Shown: positions 23,121 through 34,191 of the stretch, in pieces
Numbering within the stretch: the stretch's first letter is position 1
How the letters are laid out: each line of letters opens with the position of its first letter
Assembly (NCBI GenBank): GCA_029204225.1
Contig: CM055097.1
Coordinates: 60,863,532-60,927,531, forward strand
Source of the DNA: Diphasiastrum complanatum
Lineage: Eukaryota > Streptophyta > Lycopodiopsida > Lycopodiales > Lycopodiaceae
Length of the DNA stretch: 64,000 nt
Direction of reading: 5' to 3'
The notes under the pieces: model-generated
Seen by the model: the letters and a program-made list of their open reading frames with translations, nothing else
Database searches by the model: none
What the model was told of the DNA's origin: nothing
Translations under genes and position numbers: made by a program

Positions 23121-23660
23121 TCATGGCAAGGTACCATTCCTTCGAGTTGAGGCATCATATACATCCTTTGGCTCCTCATGAGAAATAAAATAAGCACAAT
23201 TAGTGGAGTTGATTTCCACTTGCTTGCCTCTTTCTTCATAGGTAAGCCTCCTAGGCTCGGATCTTTCTCTTTGAGATCTCCTTGGTGAAAAGATTCGAGG
23301 TGACTCCTCCTCAATTCTCGGCCCCATCTCTCCATGATAGTCTTCAAGGGTGATGATTGGAGTATCTTTGTGAGAATTTTTGAACTCAGCCTCCTCAAAA
23401 ATGTATTTTTGATCCTCATGGCATTGTAGTTGAGGTAGAGGGAACATAGATTCTGTAAGCTTTCTTGTTGGATGCATATCCAACCATGATCCCTTTAATT
23501 GAATTAGGATCATCTCTTTTCCTTGTTTCCAAGGGCACATGAACAAAGCAAGCACAACAAAAAATTCTCTACCTTAGGTTTCTTCTTAAAAAAGACTTCA
23601 AAAGGTGATTTTTCAACAAGTGCATTGTGCAATACTTTTAGAAGAGAAAAAATGTACATC
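23121..23660 (-). pseudogene. Copia integrase C-terminus and linker, core deleted
   Basis: Near 23690-23660 the minus strand encodes HSDVH, the first integrase Asp. Within a few codons it jumps to NALVEKSPFEVFFKKKPKV, which lies well after the third acidic residue in normal copia. The region with the second Asp and the Glu (about 90-100 residues) is absent. The linker follows (SPRRSQRERSEPRRLTYEER), closely similar to the linker of the intact copia at 40-46 kb. Confidence 0.8.
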
Positions 23661-23705
23661 TGAGTGTATAAGTTCCAAAGGATGAGTAGTCTTTATAAAA
23701 GACTT

Positions 23706-24431
23706 CTAATATGGCTTTTTGTGTGATTTTGCAATAGCACAAGCCTCACAAGGCTTGAAATCTTTGGAAAGAGATTTTGGAAGACCAATTGCCTTCAATT
23801 TCTTGACCATAGAAGACATAGATTTAAAGTAAGGATGCCCCAACCTTCTATGCCACAACTCCTTCTTAGATAACAAAGCAACTTCACAAAGGTTTGCATT
23901 CTCATAAGAGTTCAACTTAAAAATTCCACCACATCTAGATCCATCAGCTAGGATCTCATCATTTTTCTTGATAAAGCAAGTATTGGAGTTGAGCTTTACA
24001 TCACAACTATTATCAAGCAACTTTCCCACACTAATCAAGTTCTTTGTAAGTTTTGGAATGAAAAGAACATTAGAAAGTGCAAGAACTTTTGAAGAAGAAA
24101 GTTTCAATGGAATGTTGCCAATTCCTTCTATAGAGCACTCATGATCATTAGCAGTGTAAATAGATCTCTTAAGTCCTTTGTAAGGTACAATTGAGCCAAA
24201 AGACTCCTTTGAATAGCACATATGTGAAGAAGCTCCACTATCTATGTACCAAGCTCCATCTTTCTTGAAAGGTGATGAAGAGAAATTGGACACCATAAGT
24301 GATCCTTCTCCATCACTTGCAACAGAATCTTCTTCAATCTCTTTGGAGAGATTAGCTTGCTTGAGTTGGTTTTTCTTCTTAAAGCGATTAGAGGCATAGT
24401 GCCCCTTCTTGCCATAGAAGAAACACCTCAC
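23706..24431 (-). pseudogene. Copia zinc knuckle, protease and GAG pre-integrase
   Basis: 241 codons on the minus strand. A degraded knuckle CFFYGKKGHYASNRF has two Cys replaced. The protease is WYIDSGASSHM, with the DSG active site kept. The pre-integrase domain has LWHRRLGHPYF and CEACAIAKSHK, the zinc-binding HHCC. The frame ends where the integrase should begin. Confidence 0.85.
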
Positions 24432-25218
24432 TTTCTTCTTCTTGGCCTTTGAAGTAGAAGGATGAGATGAATCATCTTTTTCACCATCTTTGTCTCAATC
24501 TTTGGCTTTGGCTTTGTTGGATGCTTGAGAGAACTGGTTCTTACTCCTTCCTTTATGCTTGTCTTTGACAAAGAGGGCTTTGTCACTTCAACCATGCTCA
24601 AGTTTGTTCATTCTGGACAGTTTATGGCTTTGCCTAGATTCTTCAGAAATAAGAATTCCTTGGAGAGTTTCTAGATTAGGCAACTCCTCCTTAATGGCAA
24701 AAGACTGAACAAGATTATCATAGTCATCTCTCAGGCCATTTAGAATGACTTGAACTAGCTCATCTTGGTTAATAGTAACACCAGCACAAGAAAGCTCTCT
24801 ATGTAAATCTTTAACTCTCAGAACATAGTTTGATGCACTCTCTTCACTTCTTTGAAAACTTTGAAAAATCTGATTCCTAAGAGTGAGTATTCTAGAAGTA
24901 TTCTTTGCTTCATAGATGGACTTAAGTGCATCTCAAGCTTCTTTAGATGCAGTGCAAGATCCTATCTCTCTCAGAATTTCATTAGATACATTCATCTTAA
25001 TGAAATGTAGAGCCATTCTAGCTCTCGGACTAAAAATATCTGATTTTCACACGTGCAGAATTCCAAAATTCCGTACTACCACTATTCAGGTCTGAAAATT
25101 TAGCTCCAATCCAATTTGATCCAGATACACTTCAAAGAAAGTGCAAAACTGCTTTTTTGCTTGATTTAGCTCTCAATTTCTTGTACAGTCAGAGATGTTA
25201 GCATGAAAAGCTTAATTT
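24432..25218 (-). pseudogene. Degenerate gag and leader of nested copia
   Basis: The minus strand between the primer site and the knuckle shows short in-frame gag-like words (leucine-rich, with a Glu/Arg pattern comparable to residues 60-190 of the intact copia at 44 kb). Stops and shifts break it. No usable start codon was identified. Confidence 0.55.
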
Positions 25219-25231
25219 AGCTCTGATACCA
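25219..25231 (-). promoter_or_regulatory. Primer binding site of nested copia
   Basis: TGGTATCAGAGCT on the minus strand directly follows the 5' LTR; initiator-Met tRNA type. Confidence 0.9.
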
Positions 25232-25998
25232 TGACAAAATTTTCAAAATTCACATGTGTGGGGAATGTCCACAAGTATGATGGATCTAATTAAGCTTTGT
25301 GATTAGCACAATAACCTGATTCTAGATTGATTAACAAGATCTAGTTCAGAAGATATGGCTTAACCACAATCTAGCATGCTAAGCATCAAAAAATGAGCAA
25401 AAGTATATCAGTGTATTAACATTAGCCCCAGCACGAGTTAGAGAGAGAAAGATAGAAAGATAACAAGCAAAAAATGTGTGGATCCAAAATGGCATGAGAT
25501 AGCTACAAAGCTTTGGTGCTTCATCACAAAATATGAGGAGAGATGCACATATTTATGGAGTTTGAGGTAGCTCGAGGTAGAACTACATCCATCCATCATT
25601 TAATGACATCTAAAATGAAAACTAGAGTCTATGTGACATTTCTCACTTCTCATGCATACAAATCTACCAACTTTTTCCAAGTGTGCTAGTTCTAACTAGA
25701 AATGTACAAATCATCATGCATGTGTCCATTACACTTTGCGCATGCCTTGCATGTCACTATGGATCACTTACAATTAATGCATGTGAATTGCCATGAGTTT
25801 CTACAAGCATAATTTTGCTAATTCTATGTCTACAAACTATATGCAAGTTGTACTCATCATTCTAGATGTGACATATCCATGTAGCTCGAGTTCTATCTAG
25901 GCCAAACTTGGCATTTTGCATTTATGAACAACATACTTGCATGGTACAATATTTGTAGCAAGCCTAAAATCAAGATGGATTATTTTTCCATTTCAACA
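25232..25998 (-). repeat. 5' LTR of nested copia
   Basis: TG...CA on the minus strand, ending against the primer site. It is 767 bases against 790 for the partner, the difference being small deletions. Confidence 0.9.
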
Positions 25999-26688
25999 AA
26001 GATGAAGCGCTACCCGTTTCAATCCGTCATTGGCTTACTGATGTACGCAATGATCTGCACATGAACAGACCTTGTATATTCGATCAGTATACTTAGCCAG
26101 TTCCTGTCAAATCCAAGCTTAACTCATTGGAAGACACTAACAAAGGTCATGAAGTACATCCAAGCAACGAAAAGTCTCAGCATCTACTACGGAGGCAGCT
26201 ACACTGCCAACATCCTTCAAGCCTACACAGATGCGGATTGGGCAGGAGATGTCGACACCAAAAAATCAACTTCTGGATTTGTATTCTTATACAACCAAGG
26301 CCCAATCTCATAGAACAGCCGGAAGCAGACCTCAGTTGCATTATTATCAATGGAATCCGAATACATAGCTGCCACCAATGCAACCAAAGAGGCAATCTGG
26401 CTAAGGCTACTACTTGCAGACTTGAACCTTGCACAACCACTTCCTACAACAATCTATTGTGACAATCAAAGCACAATAGCGCTATCTCTCAATCCAAGAT
26501 TTCACTCTCAAAGCAAACATATAGAAATCAGGTATCATTACCTTAGAGAGAAAGTGCACAGCAAGGAAGTAGAACTAGTTTTCTACAGAACAAACTACAT
26601 GGCAGTAGATTACTTCACAAAGGCTCTATCAAATGAGCAACATCTCAGATTTAACGATATGTTAAATCTGAAGATCAAAGTTTTTTAG
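25999..26688 (+). pseudogene. Copia RNase H, right half of the split fragment
   Basis: The plus strand resumes with DEALPFQSVIGLLMYAMIC, a stop, THWKTLTKVMKYIQATK, YTDADWAGDVDTKKSTSGFV, a second stop, then SMESEYIAATNATKEAIWL, SKHIEIRYHYLRE and DYFTKALSNEQH to a TAG at 26686-26688. The catalytic RNase H residues are recognisable. A purine tract and LTR start follow. Two in-frame stops make it inactive. Confidence 0.9.
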
Positions 26689-26700
26689 GATCCACATTAA

Positions 26701-27200
26701 GGAGGAGTGTTAGATTTCTTATGTTCAGCCTTAATCAAATCGTTCAAGTAATGAGCATCCTGAAAACCGAAGGCTGACTACATGTTTTCGGACCTTCACA
26801 TTTTTCTCATTTAAATTTTTTTGCCTTAAACATTTTTTAGGCACCTTAGCCTTTTTCGCACCTTAGCGAGAAAAACGACACAATGGCCAAGCGGCCAGAA
26901 TGCCTTAGAGACCATTCTTAAGTCACCTTCGTCTTTTTCGTCTTTCTCGCCCCTTCGCAAAAAATGCGACAAAGTGGCCAGAATGCCTTAGAAAACATTT
27001 TCAAAGGAACCTTTGGCTTTTTCGATTTTTTTGTTACCTTTAGTCTAAGGCACCTTCGACATTTTTGTTGCCTTTAGTCTAAGGCACATTATGCTTTTCA
27101 CTGCCTTTGGTCTAAAGCACCTTCGCATTCTTCACTGCCTTAGTCCAACGTCTTTTTTCACCTTTTTCACCTTCTTCGCTGCCTTAAAGGCACAAACTAG
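26701..27200 (+). repeat. Polypurine tract and 3' LTR of the split copia
   Basis: GGAGGAG (26701-26707) precedes TGTTAGATTTC at 26708, a normal tract/LTR junction. Inside are repeated words such as GGCCAGAATGCCTTAGA (26893 and 26977 areas), ACCTTCG and CTTTTTCG. The LTR end could not be fixed because its partner is missing; 27200 is a rough limit. Confidence 0.65.
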
Positions 27201-27244
27201 ATGTTCTGACACAAGGTGGTGGTGCTAGTAAAAGATGCAAGAGA

Positions 27245-27613
27245 TTGACGAAAGAGTTTTTGGATAACATGGTCGGAGAAAATTTTCAAAGCACCAAACA
27301 TATGAAGCATTTCATGAAGGGTAAAGATTTGATGCAGATTGTGGAAAATGACACGAGTGATTCACTTCGCTTAAAGATTGCAAAAAGACTTGCTACCAAG
27401 TTTAAACCAAATCCAAATTTTAGAGAGATAGTTTATGCATGTGATCAAGAAGGTGTGAGTCGAAAAGGGTATAGAGCATTGAAAAAATTTATGAAGAAAT
27501 TTGACCAAAAGAGATTGAAACGTCATCAAATATTAGTACCTACTTACAAATTGCTTCAAACTATGAAACAAGAATGCAATTCACTCACAGAAAATGAATT
27601 AAGTGAATATTGA
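27245..27613 (+). CDS. Unidentified 122-codon frame, possibly transposase-derived
   Basis: A charged protein with FMKGKDLMQIVENDTSDSLR, IAKRLATKFKPNPNFREI, GVSRKGYRALKKFMKKFD and RHQILVPTYKLL. The order 'strategy for arousal, GxSxxGYxAL, basic segment, PTYK' recalls the region ahead of the catalytic core in some cut-and-paste transposases, but no DDE core follows and I cannot assign a family. It lies just after the copia LTR and before the gypsy element. Confidence 0.35.
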   Translation: MTKEFLDNMVGENFQSTKHMKHFMKGKDLMQIVENDTSDSLRLKIAKRLATKFKPNPNFREIVYACDQEGVSRKGYRALKKFMKKFDQKRLKRHQILVPTYKLLQTMKQECNSLTENELSEY

Positions 27614-28380
27614 TTCTTCCATATTCATGATGCTTTTATAATATCCAGCAAGCAAAAGGGATCTATCTTTTGTTTTCATTATAACCAATACAACAATATA
27701 TTTTTGAATATAGAGAAGGTACAAGCATTGACGATACAACACTACAATGTCAAAGCAGATGGTGGGTTCGTTTCACTTATTTTTCTATTTCTCGTCAGCA
27801 AACATTATTGTGTGTATGTGTCTCTTTTTGTACTGAACAGGTTACTGATTTTGGGTCTTCTGTGACTACTTTTGATTGTTGTCAGTCTGTCGGACAACTT
27901 GCTTCATTTGTTGCTTTCTTGTGTTCTTTTTCGAGAATAATGCTTGTGAGTCATTGATGGAGGACGAGGATGCTCCATTCCTTCTTGTTTCCTCCTGCAG
28001 CAGCATGATCAAGACTCTGGACAATGTTATATATGAGTGTGTGGAAATCATCATCACCCAGTTTTGGATCTTTTCTTTGGATTTCTCGAACAATTTTCTC
28101 GTAAGTCTTGCCAGATATTCATCAATGCAGCCTTGGCACACTTTGTATTCTCCTTCCTACTTCTGAGTGTTTCCTTAGTTCTTCTCTCAGTCGAAGTCTC
28201 GGTCTCATCGACACTTTTGTCTCGACGAGAAGAGGAGAGCCTTCAATTGGTAGGTTGCACACACCTTGGCTTATTAGTCTCTAAGGGTGTTGGAGGGTTT
28301 GCGGATCTTAAGGCAATCCTAACCCTGGTTAATAAGTGAGAGGAATTTGGCACCCTGCATTTGTAAATCCAACCCGATGA
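27614..28380. other. No recognised gene
   Basis: Overlapping short frames on both strands (27866-28339) lack motifs. The region may include the outer part of a gypsy LTR, but no start could be fixed. Confidence 0.4.
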
Positions 28381-29056
28381 TCACACAGTTATTTGATTGA
28401 TTAGTTAAAAGCTAATAAAAGGACTTTAGGCCTTTTTGTGGAACTTTTAATGTCGCAAGGCCTAAATGTCAATTTAGTGAATAAAGTTGGGTTTCCCTCC
28501 AATTTTGATGGTTCCCACACTTTTTTGAATTTGAATAAAAAGAGAGGCAAGATTGGACCAATAGGATTCAGAGGCCATGGTCCTCCTCTCTACTATAAGA
28601 AGGGACCAACTCGAGTTGCTCCTCATGTTCATTTCCTCATTTTAATAAAGCAGATTGGTTCTCTTCAGAAATGGATTGATGAATGTCCTTGCTCTCTATC
28701 ACTTTCCTCCATCTCTCATGCTTATTTGGATTTTGCTAATTGTTGGATCTGAGTGTTATTGGGATTGTATGTTATTATACTTTTTATGAGAGAGAAAGGG
28801 AGAGAGAGAAAGAGTAAGCTATCTTTGTTGTGGATGTGCAGTGTTAAGAGATTGTAAGTGTTAAGGGATGAGTAGTGTTAAAGAGTAGAGTTAATGGATG
28901 TAGAGATAGATGTGAATCCTCCATTTATGTTGAAATCTGAACTAAACTATCGCTCTCATGGGAACAAACCTATGCGTGACAACTAACTCCGTCTCTTTGA
29001 TGCTAGATTGACTAGATCTTGGATTCAGGTTAGACAAGAAAAGAAACCCACTGCAA
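28381..29056 (+). repeat. Probable 5' LTR of gypsy element 1 (left edge uncertain)
   Basis: The sequence immediately upstream of the Asp-type primer site must be the 5' LTR. It holds GA-rich and TATA-like patches. No 3' partner was found, so the left edge is a guess. Confidence 0.35.
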
Positions 29057-29059
29057 TTT

Positions 29060-29077
29060 TGACGCCGTTGCTAGGGA
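29060..29077 (+). promoter_or_regulatory. Primer binding site of gypsy element 1, tRNA-Asp type
   Basis: TGACGCCGTTGCTAGGGA differs at a few positions from the TGGCGCCGTTGCCGGGGA site used by Athila and Tat gypsy elements. Confidence 0.7.
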
Positions 29078-29289
29078 GCTACGCCAATTTTTCAGTTTGC
29101 AACATGATTGTTGGATGGTTAGCTTGCATTAGGCATCTTGTCGTGGCATGAATAGTGTTAGATCTGCATTTTAGGGTTAGTTTGGGATTGATTTTGCTTG
29201 ATTTGAGTGGATTGGCTTGTTTTAAATCTAATCTGATTAATAACAGGGAAAGCTATTCAGATCACCAATCTTAAGATCCATTTGAATCT

Positions 29290-30700
29290 GAGATGAAAGA
29301 TGAAGATTCAGATGAGGAGCCAATATCAGTATGTTGCCTTATACAGTAGGGCAGACTACTATGACATCCACCACTATTGCATCAATGAATGTCAATGCTA
29401 CTGCAGAAATGATGCTCAATGAGTTCGAGAAACTTGGGAAGAACCAGTAGAAACAGATAAAAAAAGTTACAGTTGCAATTTGATGAGAAGATCAAAGCAT
29501 TGGAAAATTTCCACGGGGAAGCAAACAAGGAACCTGAAAAGCTTGCAAAGACTTTTTCTACCAGGGAAAATGTTTGGTGTTCTATTTGTATAGAAAATCA
29601 CATAGTGAACGAGTGTCCTCAATTGAAAAAACGAATGGAAATCAGTGTTTGCGATCCGTCTAATTCACCGGATCATGAGACTGCTTTTTGCAACTTCAAC
29701 CCTCGGATAGTTCAACAATGGTTTGCCCAGATGGGATATCGAGAACCACAATATGGAGGTAATCCAGTAGTAAGACCGTGACAATTTGCTCTTGGATACC
29801 CGAAACGTTTAGCTTTACCTGTCCCACCAAAGCACTCTACTCCTCCAGCCAATTTGATGGAACCAAAACCTGACAGAAATGTTGAGCAATGGAACTATGG
29901 AAATGATCAAGCAAGTGGATCTTCATGGATCTTTAGAACAATATGCCATTTATGCTACTGCTCAACAATAAGCCTCCAGAAATTGGACCAGAGAACCACT
30001 CGGATGCTTTGCATGTGGAAAAAATCACAGAGTTGCAGAATGCCCAAATAAAGAAAAATTTGTACCATTTTGTCGTGACTGTGGTTATGGGCATTGCTAT
30101 AAAGACTGTCCAGCAAGACCAAAGCCACCGCCAGCTACAACACCTACAAATTTGATAATAATTAAGCAAAGACCAGTAGCTCAGATTAAACCAAGCGCAA
30201 CCTTGATGGTGGTCACCAGAGCACATAAGCAGAAAAAACCAATAATGGATCCAGTACCTACTGATTCTATACCATTGAATGATATACCAACAGCATCGGG
30301 AGTCTATCCAAATCTTAATACAGAAAAACGAAGATATCAGGACATGAGACAGTGGATCAAACATCTGCAAGAAAAAGAGGACCTTGACTTTGCTAAAGCA
30401 ACAGCTAAAGTTCATTGCAGCAGCCAAAAAATTTATGTACGGATATGAATGATCAGTTACATCATCTTGAAGAACCCTTCAAGATGACTGAACCAGAAGC
30501 ACCGCATACAGAACTACTCATGAACATTTTGTCTAGCAAGATCAATATTTCATTGGGAGAGTTTCTGAAGTTGGTGCCAAAAGCAAAAGAAGTCTTAGCG
30601 CAAAAGTTAGTTAAAAAAGAACCAGAAGTCCATCAGGAGCCGCTTTTTTGTGCTGGATTTGAAGAATTTAACGAAGGTACTCCATGTTGGAGCCGCTTGG
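29290..30700 (+). pseudogene. Gag of gypsy element 1
   Basis: Fragments of a gypsy Gag in several frames. The capsid end has WCSICIENHIVNECPQLKK, a knuckle-like CCHC. Further on an interrupted nucleocapsid follows, with CGKNHRVAECPNKEKFVPFC and RDCGYGHCYKDCPARPKPP, two consecutive Cys-rich knuckles. It then runs through a proline/lysine-rich link to MNILSSKINISLGEFL, the conserved 'LxTKxxxTLGxLL'-type stretch that precedes protease. Frameshifts lie near 29780, 30050 and 30430. Confidence 0.75.
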
Positions 30701-31218
30701 GAAAGTGAACAAAAGAATATCACTCTGCCGATACAACATAGACAATTTCCTAAAGAAGCAGCCATGATAGATGGAGGTTCAGGAGTTAATCTAATTTCTA
30801 CAAAGCTATGTGCAAAATGGGGCCTTACAAAGATTAAGCCTGCTACTTTTGCTATTAAGCTAGCTGATCAAACGACAATTCGTCCACGAGGAATGGTGGA
30901 AGATATACCTGTCAGAATTGAGGAGTACAGTTCGTCATTACTTTTGTAGTGATGGACTTACCAGAAGCGCCAAATGTCTACCAAATTCTATTAGGGCGTC
31001 CATGATTACGAGTTGCGCAAGTGATTCATAACTGGGGTACTGGAAAAATCACTTTTGAAAATCGTGAACGTGCAGTTAAAATTGATCCTACAACTTGGAC
31101 TATCAAACCAGTGGTTCAAAAAGAGGATGACAATTCATCAACAACAGATTATACTTGTGATCGACCAGAGAAAAATTTGGGAGTTCATTACGATTCTCAA
31201 ACGAATATTGTCAATTGA
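30650..31218 (+). pseudogene. Protease of gypsy element 1
   Basis: It encodes AAMIDGGSGVNLISTKLC. Here the aspartic protease active site is DGGS, a variant seen in some plant Athila/Tat-like elements in place of DSG or DTG. A frameshift near 30935 leads to VVMDLPEAPNVYQILLGRP, the conserved ILGR/LLGRP end of the domain, then a stop at 31003-31005 and IHNWGTGKITFENRE. Confidence 0.8.
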
Positions 31219-31257
31219 AATGAAGCTCTTGCAACAATTGACTATACAGTAGGATAT

Positions 31258-33645
31258 ATGTGTCAACAAGATAATCAATCAGATTTGAACGAGATTTTTT
31301 TATTAGATCGAACTTTGGATACACCAATCACGTTTCCACTGAATGTACTGAATGTAGCCTGGATATCAATGGAACCTATACCAGATCCGATTGAGGACGA
31401 ACTCATTCCTGTGAGTCATGCCTTGACTTATGATGACAATGCAAAACTTACGGATGAGCAGATTCTAAATCATATGGATCCGACCAGATTTGGAGTGCGT
31501 AATGTTCTTGATGAACTCACAGTAAAACCGTTTAAAGCAGTTATATTAAAGAAAGACAGGATCACAGGATCGATGACGAAGAAACAAGCTAAGAAACATT
31601 ATAATACGGTCTTGAAATGGGAAAATTCCCCTCGAAAGATTGATTCAAAGGAAGTGCCACCCTTATTGGATAAAGACAAAGGAAAAGTCGAGGATGATTC
31701 TTCAAGTCAGATTTCTAGTAAAACATCATCATCTAGAAAGTCTTCACCTGTGAAGAAAGATTTATCATCTCGAAAGTCATCACCTCCACGATCAATTCCT
31801 GCTAAAAAGGCTAAGTGAAGATCCAAGACAAGTCCTTTTGAAAAAGAACAAACAAATGTAGTCCAGCATGATATGCCTGAACATTTTAAACGTTATACAC
31901 TGGATGATGTGGTTATCATGTTACCTAAAGCACATCGTGAACCTGAAGAATATATGATGAAATCTAAAGAGGTTTACGATGGCCCAGCTAGGATGCAGCC
32001 AATGAATCTTGCCGAACCAAGAGAACCAGAAAAGATTGTACAAGTTGGATCACAACTTACTCCTGAACAATATCAAGCACTCCGATTGTTACTTATTAAG
32101 TATCAAGATTGCTTTGCATGGACTTATCAAGATTTGAAGGGTATTCCGACATCAGTGATTGAACATACCATACCTTTAGTACCTGATGCAGTTTCAAAGG
32201 TTACAAAGTTCTATCGTTGTAATCATAATGTGGCAGACCTGATAAAGAAAGAACTTCAGAGATTGCTTGACGCCGATTTTATTTATGATATCGAGCATAC
32301 TGAATGGATTTCACTGATTGTCAGTGTTCTTAAGAAAAATGAAAAATTGCGGATCTGTGTGAATCTCAAAGCGTTGAAGAAAGTGACACGAAAGGATCAC
32401 TTTGCGTTACCTTTTACTGAAAGCATTTTGGATCGCCTTGCTGGAGCGGAAGCTTATAGTTTCCTAGATGGATTTAGTGGTTACAACCAGGTTAAGATTG
32501 CACTTGTCGATCGTCATAAAACTGCTTTTGCAACAGAATGGGGCACCTATGCTTACAAAGTAATGCCGTTTGGACTCTGTAATGCACCAAGTTCATTCCA
32601 AAGAGTAATGCAATTTGTTTTTAAAGATTATCTGCAAAAATTTCTTGAAATTTACTTGGACGACTTGGGAGTTCATAGTACAGATACAAGTCACCTGGAT
32701 CGATTGGAGAAAGTATTTGAAAGATGCCGCAAATATTAGATTTTTCTAAATCCGAAAAAATGTCAAATATGGGTTTCCCATAGAGTTGTGCTTGGACATG
32801 TGATATCAAGACATGGTATTGCCACAGATTATTCTAAGATCAAAGTTATTGTGGAATTGCCATCGCTAGCAACAATTTGTGGAGTTTACGTGTTTATGGG
32901 TCATGCGAACTACTATCGAATCTTTATTATCTTCTTTGCGGACTTAGCACGACCTATATACAAACTGACTATTGTTCCTATTTGGACAGTAGAAGCGTTA
33001 GAAGCCTTTGAGAAATTAAAAAAAGCATTAACTTCAGCACCAATACTGCATTCTACAGATTGGACGATAAAGTTTCATGTTCATACGAATGCCTCAAAAT
33101 ATGCCATTGGATCAGGTTTGATGCAACCAGGTGACTATAAGAAAAATTATCCTATACGATTTGCAAGCAGACAACCTATAGATCCAGAAAAGAATTATTC
33201 AACAACAGAACGCGAGGCATTAGCCATGATTTTCTCTGTTCGAAAATTTTGTCACTACCTCATGGAAACGCACTTTGCATGTTATACGGATCATCAACCG
33301 TTACTTTACCTGGTAAACAAGACATGCAATACTGGACGTATTGCAAGATGGTTATTGTTATTGACTGAATTTGACTTTCGAATTGTGGTTCGAAAGGGCA
33401 AGCAACATTATCTAGCCGATCACGTTTCGCGAATTGAATCCGCACCAGTTAATACTGAAGTGGATGACGAACTGCCAGATGCTGCATTATTATATGTTGA
33501 AGCAGTACCTAAGTGGGCAGCAAATATTGTTGAGTACCTGATGCTAGGACAACCGAATGACTCCTTGACAAAAGTACAGAAGAGACAATTGATTCATAAG
33601 ACTCAACCTTATCAATTAATTGCAGGACAATTATATCGTCGTTGA
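31258..33645 (+). pseudogene. Reverse transcriptase and RNase H of gypsy element 1
   Basis: A Lys/Ser-rich spacer (31258-31818) is followed in the same frame by reverse transcriptase: YQDCFAWTYQDLKGIP, LRICVNLKALKK, YSFLDGFSGYNQVKI, MPFGLCNAPSSFQRVM and IYLDDLGVHS with an intact YLDD. After a TAG at 32737-32739 come LGHVISRHGIATD, RNase H with FHVHTNASKYAIGSG (first Asp changed to Asn), TTEREALAMIF and YTDHQPLLYL, and RKGKQHYLADHVSRI. Stops at 31816, 32737 and 33643 all lie in one reading frame, so decay was by point change, not by indels. Confidence 0.9.
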
Positions 33646-34137
33646 TCAGATAATATTTTATGAAGGTGTGTTTTACCGCATGAAGTACCAGATTTAATCA
33701 TGTTTTCACATGATGGCATGGGTGGAGGACACTTTTCTACAGATATTATTGTTCGCAAACTTTTACAATCAGGTTGTTGGTGGCCTACGCTTCACAAGGA
33801 CATAGAAAATTTTATTCAGACATGTGATGTTTGCCAGCGACCACGACGACCTACTCGACAGAACTATGAACTCTTGCATCTGGTTTTATCGCAAGCACCG
33901 TTTGAAAAATGGGGACTAGATTATGTTGGACCTATTTACCCTGCCGCGCAAGGATCTCAGGCCCAATACATTATCGTCACAACTGATTATATGACCAAGT
34001 GGGTAGAAGCCAAAGCTGTCAAAGTTGCTGATGCGAAATCTACGGCCAAGTTTCTATATGACAATATTATAATCAGATTTGGATGTCTGATTGAAATTGT
34101 CAATGACCGGGGTTTGGTTCAAGACTGTTTCTGGTGA
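33646..34137 (+). pseudogene. Integrase of gypsy element 1, C-terminally truncated
   Basis: It continues the pol frame after a stop at 33661-33663. Visible are the HHCC zinc domain (HDGMGGGHFSTD, CDVCQRPRR), the first catalytic Asp in WGLDYVGPIYPAA, TTDYMTKWVEAKAV, and IRFGCLIEIVNDRG with the second Asp. The sequence diverges just after NDRG and stops at 34135-34137, so the third acidic residue and the C-terminal domain are missing. Confidence 0.85.
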
Positions 34138-34191
34138 GTTCAAACGAGCTATTAAGGCCAATACTAAGAGCAGTTCACTGCTGGCTCTTTA

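Larger units (their letters stand above)
20851..25998 (-). mobile_element. Nested copia retrotransposon, minus strand, internally deleted
   Basis: The LTRs are 20851-21640 (3') and 25232-25998 (5'). Both are TG...CA on the minus strand and differ by substitutions and small indels. The primer site is 25219-25231 and the purine tract is 21641-21648. The interior carries degenerate gag, a protease/pre-integrase piece, the integrase C-terminus with linker, and reverse transcriptase/RNase H. The integrase core is deleted and the reverse transcriptase active site is changed. The flanks GAAAT (20846-20850) and AAGAT (25999-26003) agree at only 3 of 5 bases, an eroded or false duplication. The element splits a plus-strand copia pol. 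Confidence 0.88.
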
